Below, piece by piece: positions 5,166 through 6,597 of a DNA stretch of 6,597 nt. The position numbers and the translations under genes are program-made. Origin of the DNA: Deltaproteobacteria bacterium (GTDB lineage: Bacteria > Desulfobacterota_B > Binatia > UBA9968). The stretch spans positions 1 through 6,597 of the forward strand of contig JAPUHZ010000049.1 of NCBI GenBank assembly GCA_027297485.1. Reading direction: 5' to 3'. The notes under the pieces were generated by a model. That model searched no databases. It saw nothing but the letters and a program-made list of their open reading frames with translations, and had not been told where the DNA came from. Each line of letters starts with the position of its first letter. The stretch's first letter is position 1.

Positions 5166-5888
5166 ATGTCCAACACCTCATCGCAAACCGCCACAGCTCA
5201 GATCAAAGTGCTCAGCGCTGGAGCCATCAAAACGGGTCTGGCGAAGCTCGCCAGGGCATTTGAAGAGGAGACGGGACACAGAGTCGTTATCGGTTTCGCC
5301 ACGGCCCCAGTGATTCGCGGTAGGGTCGACAACGAAGAAGTTGGTGCGGACGTTGTCATTGTCCCAGTACCGACCATGAAGGATTTCGAAAAGAAAGGAC
5401 GCATCGTCTCTGGGAGCAGCGCGGTTGTCGGCAAAGTTAGGGCCGCCGTCGTCATCCGTGACGGTGCGGCGGAGCCGGATATTTCCACGGCCGAGGCGCT
5501 CAAGAAGGAAATTCTGGCCTCACGGTCCCTCGTCTATAACGAGGCGTCATCCGGTCTGTATATCGAAAAGCTCATGGACCGTCTCGGCATCGCTGAGGAA
5601 GTGAAGGCCAAGAAGACCCGTGTCCCAACTGCCGACGCCGTCATGAGGCACTTGGCGGAAAGCAAAGTAGAAAATGAGATCGGCTTCGGCCAAGTCCCCG
5701 CGATTCTCGTTTACAAGGACCAAGGCGTCAAGCTGGTCGGGGCGCTACCTAAAGAGATCGAAAACGTTACCACCTATTCTGCAGCGGTGTTGGCCGGTGC
5801 ACGGCCAGTAGAGCTGGCAAGGAAGTTCATTCAGTTTTTGACCGCTCAGTCCGCCAAAAAAGTCTTTGTCGCCACCGGCGTGGAATAG
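5166..5888 (+). CDS. ModA-like solute-binding domain protein without signal peptide
   Basis: A 240-residue type 2 periplasmic-binding-fold protein, similar in layout to ModA-type binding proteins (SBP_bac_11 family). The N-terminal strand IKVLSAGAIKTGLAKLARAF (13-32) matches the ModA opening, followed by FATAPVIRGRV (44-54), ADVVIVPV (61-68), and a C-terminal SAAVLAGARP with LARKFIQFLTAQSAKKVF (205-234). ModA normally binds the oxyanion through serines in its first two loops; those places hold Ala20 and Thr46/Ala47/Pro48 here, so molybdate is unlikely. The mature fold starts almost at once (residue 13) with a polar N-terminus and no hydrophobic or lipobox segment, so it should stay in the cytoplasm unless the start is wrong. 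The upstream TauE gene ends 6 bases before it, and the ribosome site is weak (GAG at 5153), suggesting translational coupling. Confidence 0.75.
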   Translation: MSNTSSQTATAQIKVLSAGAIKTGLAKLARAFEEETGHRVVIGFATAPVIRGRVDNEEVGADVVIVPVPTMKDFEKKGRIVSGSSAVVGKVRAAVVIRDGAAEPDISTAEALKKEILASRSLVYNEASSGLYIEKLMDRLGIAEEVKAKKTRVPTADAVMRHLAESKVENEIGFGQVPAILVYKDQGVKLVGALPKEIENVTTYSAAVLAGARPVELARKFIQFLTAQSAKKVFVATGVE

Positions 5889-5919
5889 TCCCTAATGCTA
5901 GACAACCTCTGGGTTAGAT

Positions 5920-6597
5920 TTAGCTGTTCTCCGCCTGGCGCTCCTTCTGACGCTTGCGCCACCAAGCCAAGACGTACGGAAAGCCGAGCGAAATAAACAT
6001 AAAGACCCACAATGTGTTTCCGAGGGTGGACGAGAAGATTACCATGAGGTCTCCCTCCGCGATCCTGAGCGCGCGCTGAAAGTACTGCTCGAGCAGCGGC
6101 CCGAGGATCACGCCGATCAGGATCGCCGCAACGTGGTAGCCGGTCTTGCGGGCGACGTATCCGATCACGCCGAAGGCCAGCGCGAGATACATGTCGAACG
6201 CGTACTCGCGCGGTACGAATGATCCTACAAGCGTGAACGAGATGATGATCGGCGCCATGTAAACGGTGGGTACCACCGTGACCCGCGACATGTAGCGCGC
6301 GAGCGGCAAAATGATCAGGGCCATCATCGCGTAGGTCACCGCCATAGTAGTGAACGGCCCGTAAGCAAGGTTCGGTTGGGTGAGGAAGAGATCCGGGCCG
6401 ACGGTCACCCCGTGGTATTGCAGCACCACCGCCATGACCGCCGCGGTCGCACCGCCCGGCACCCCGATCACGAGCAGCGGGATCAGCGTGCCCGAGGTCA
6501 CGCCGTTGTTCGCGGATTCCGGTGCGATCAGCCCCTCGATGTGGCCGGTGCCGTACTTCTCGGGCGTCTTCGAGAAGATGCGCGACTGCTGGTAGGC
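5920..6597 (-). CDS. tctA: Tripartite tricarboxylate transporter permease TctA, C-terminal part
   Basis: The frame is open to the right edge and gives 225 residues of a protein that is normally about 500, so the N-terminal half lies outside the window. The family signature is clear: EGLIAPESANNGVTSGTLIP at fragment residues 21-40 followed by LLVIGVPGGATAAVM. Several hydrophobic segments follow, then a basic cytoplasmic tail (WWRKRQKERQ) and TAA. TctA is the large membrane subunit that, with TctB and a periplasmic Bug/TctC binding protein, imports carboxylates using an ion gradient. A GTG at 6501 would be a false start because homology continues upstream. G+C is high (39 of 60 at 6061-6120). 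Its stop faces the stop of the ModA-like gene 31 bases away. Confidence 0.9.
   Translation of the reverse strand, partial: AYQQSRIFSKTPEKYGTGHIEGLIAPESANNGVTSGTLIPLLVIGVPGGATAAVMAVVLQYHGVTVGPDLFLTQPNLAYGPFTTMAVTYAMMALIILPLARYMSRVTVVPTVYMAPIIISFTLVGSFVPREYAFDMYLALAFGVIGYVARKTGYHVAAILIGVILGPLLEQYFQRALRIAEGDLMVIFSSTLGNTLWVFMFISLGFPYVLAWWRKRQKERQAENS

Noticed and set aside
5889..5919. AACC-TCTG-GGTT hairpin between the convergent ModA-like and tctA genes
   Set aside because: Four base pairs only and no T run on either strand; too weak to call a terminator.

Overview
The window is a 6.6 kb accessory-type stretch from a bacterium, probably a Gram-negative environmental one. The evidence is gene content: a tripartite tricarboxylate transporter (TctA), two TauE/SafE-type permeases, a ModA-like binding protein and Shine-Dalgarno-led genes. 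The sequence alone does not fix a taxon. The mix resembles uncultivated soil or groundwater lineages and Desulfobacterota/Proteobacteria, which is inference only.

Layout from left to right. (1) Bases 1-20 hold the start of a minus-strand gene that leaves the window, with a consensus AAGGAGG ribosome site. (2) Bases 160-1341 (minus) encode a complete threonine synthase-like PLP enzyme. It is preceded by two tiny reading frames (33 and 11 codons) joined by TAG-ATG and ATGA junctions. Both minus-strand units carry the same upstream element, 23 of 25 bases identical, at bases 54-91 and 1507-1555. (3) Bases 1556-1707 hold a candidate promoter and a degenerate inverted repeat ending in T6. (4) Bases 1708-2631 (plus) encode an alpha/beta hydrolase with a complete catalytic triad. 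(5) Bases 2634-3934 (minus) are an AT-richer two-gene unit: an 86-residue two-helix membrane protein whose stop codon overlaps the GTG start of a 346-residue TauE/SafE-type permease. (6) Bases 3935-4376 are a divergent regulatory gap with a possible 20-codon leader peptide. (7) Bases 4377-5888 (plus) are a second TauE/SafE permease followed after 6 bases by a ModA-like solute-binding domain that has no signal peptide. (8) Bases 5920-6597 (minus) are the C-terminal part of a TctA permease, cut by the right edge.

The main theme is transport of small anions. Two dissimilar TauE/SafE permeases are transcribed away from each other, each with a different small partner, next to a carboxylate transporter. 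The most interesting points are the two partner arrangements (tiny membrane protein with TauE; cytoplasmic ModA-like protein with TauE), the duplicated upstream element with a palindromic core, and the overlapping mini-ORFs in front of thrC and the second TauE gene. I found no RNA gene, CRISPR array, transposase or phage gene.
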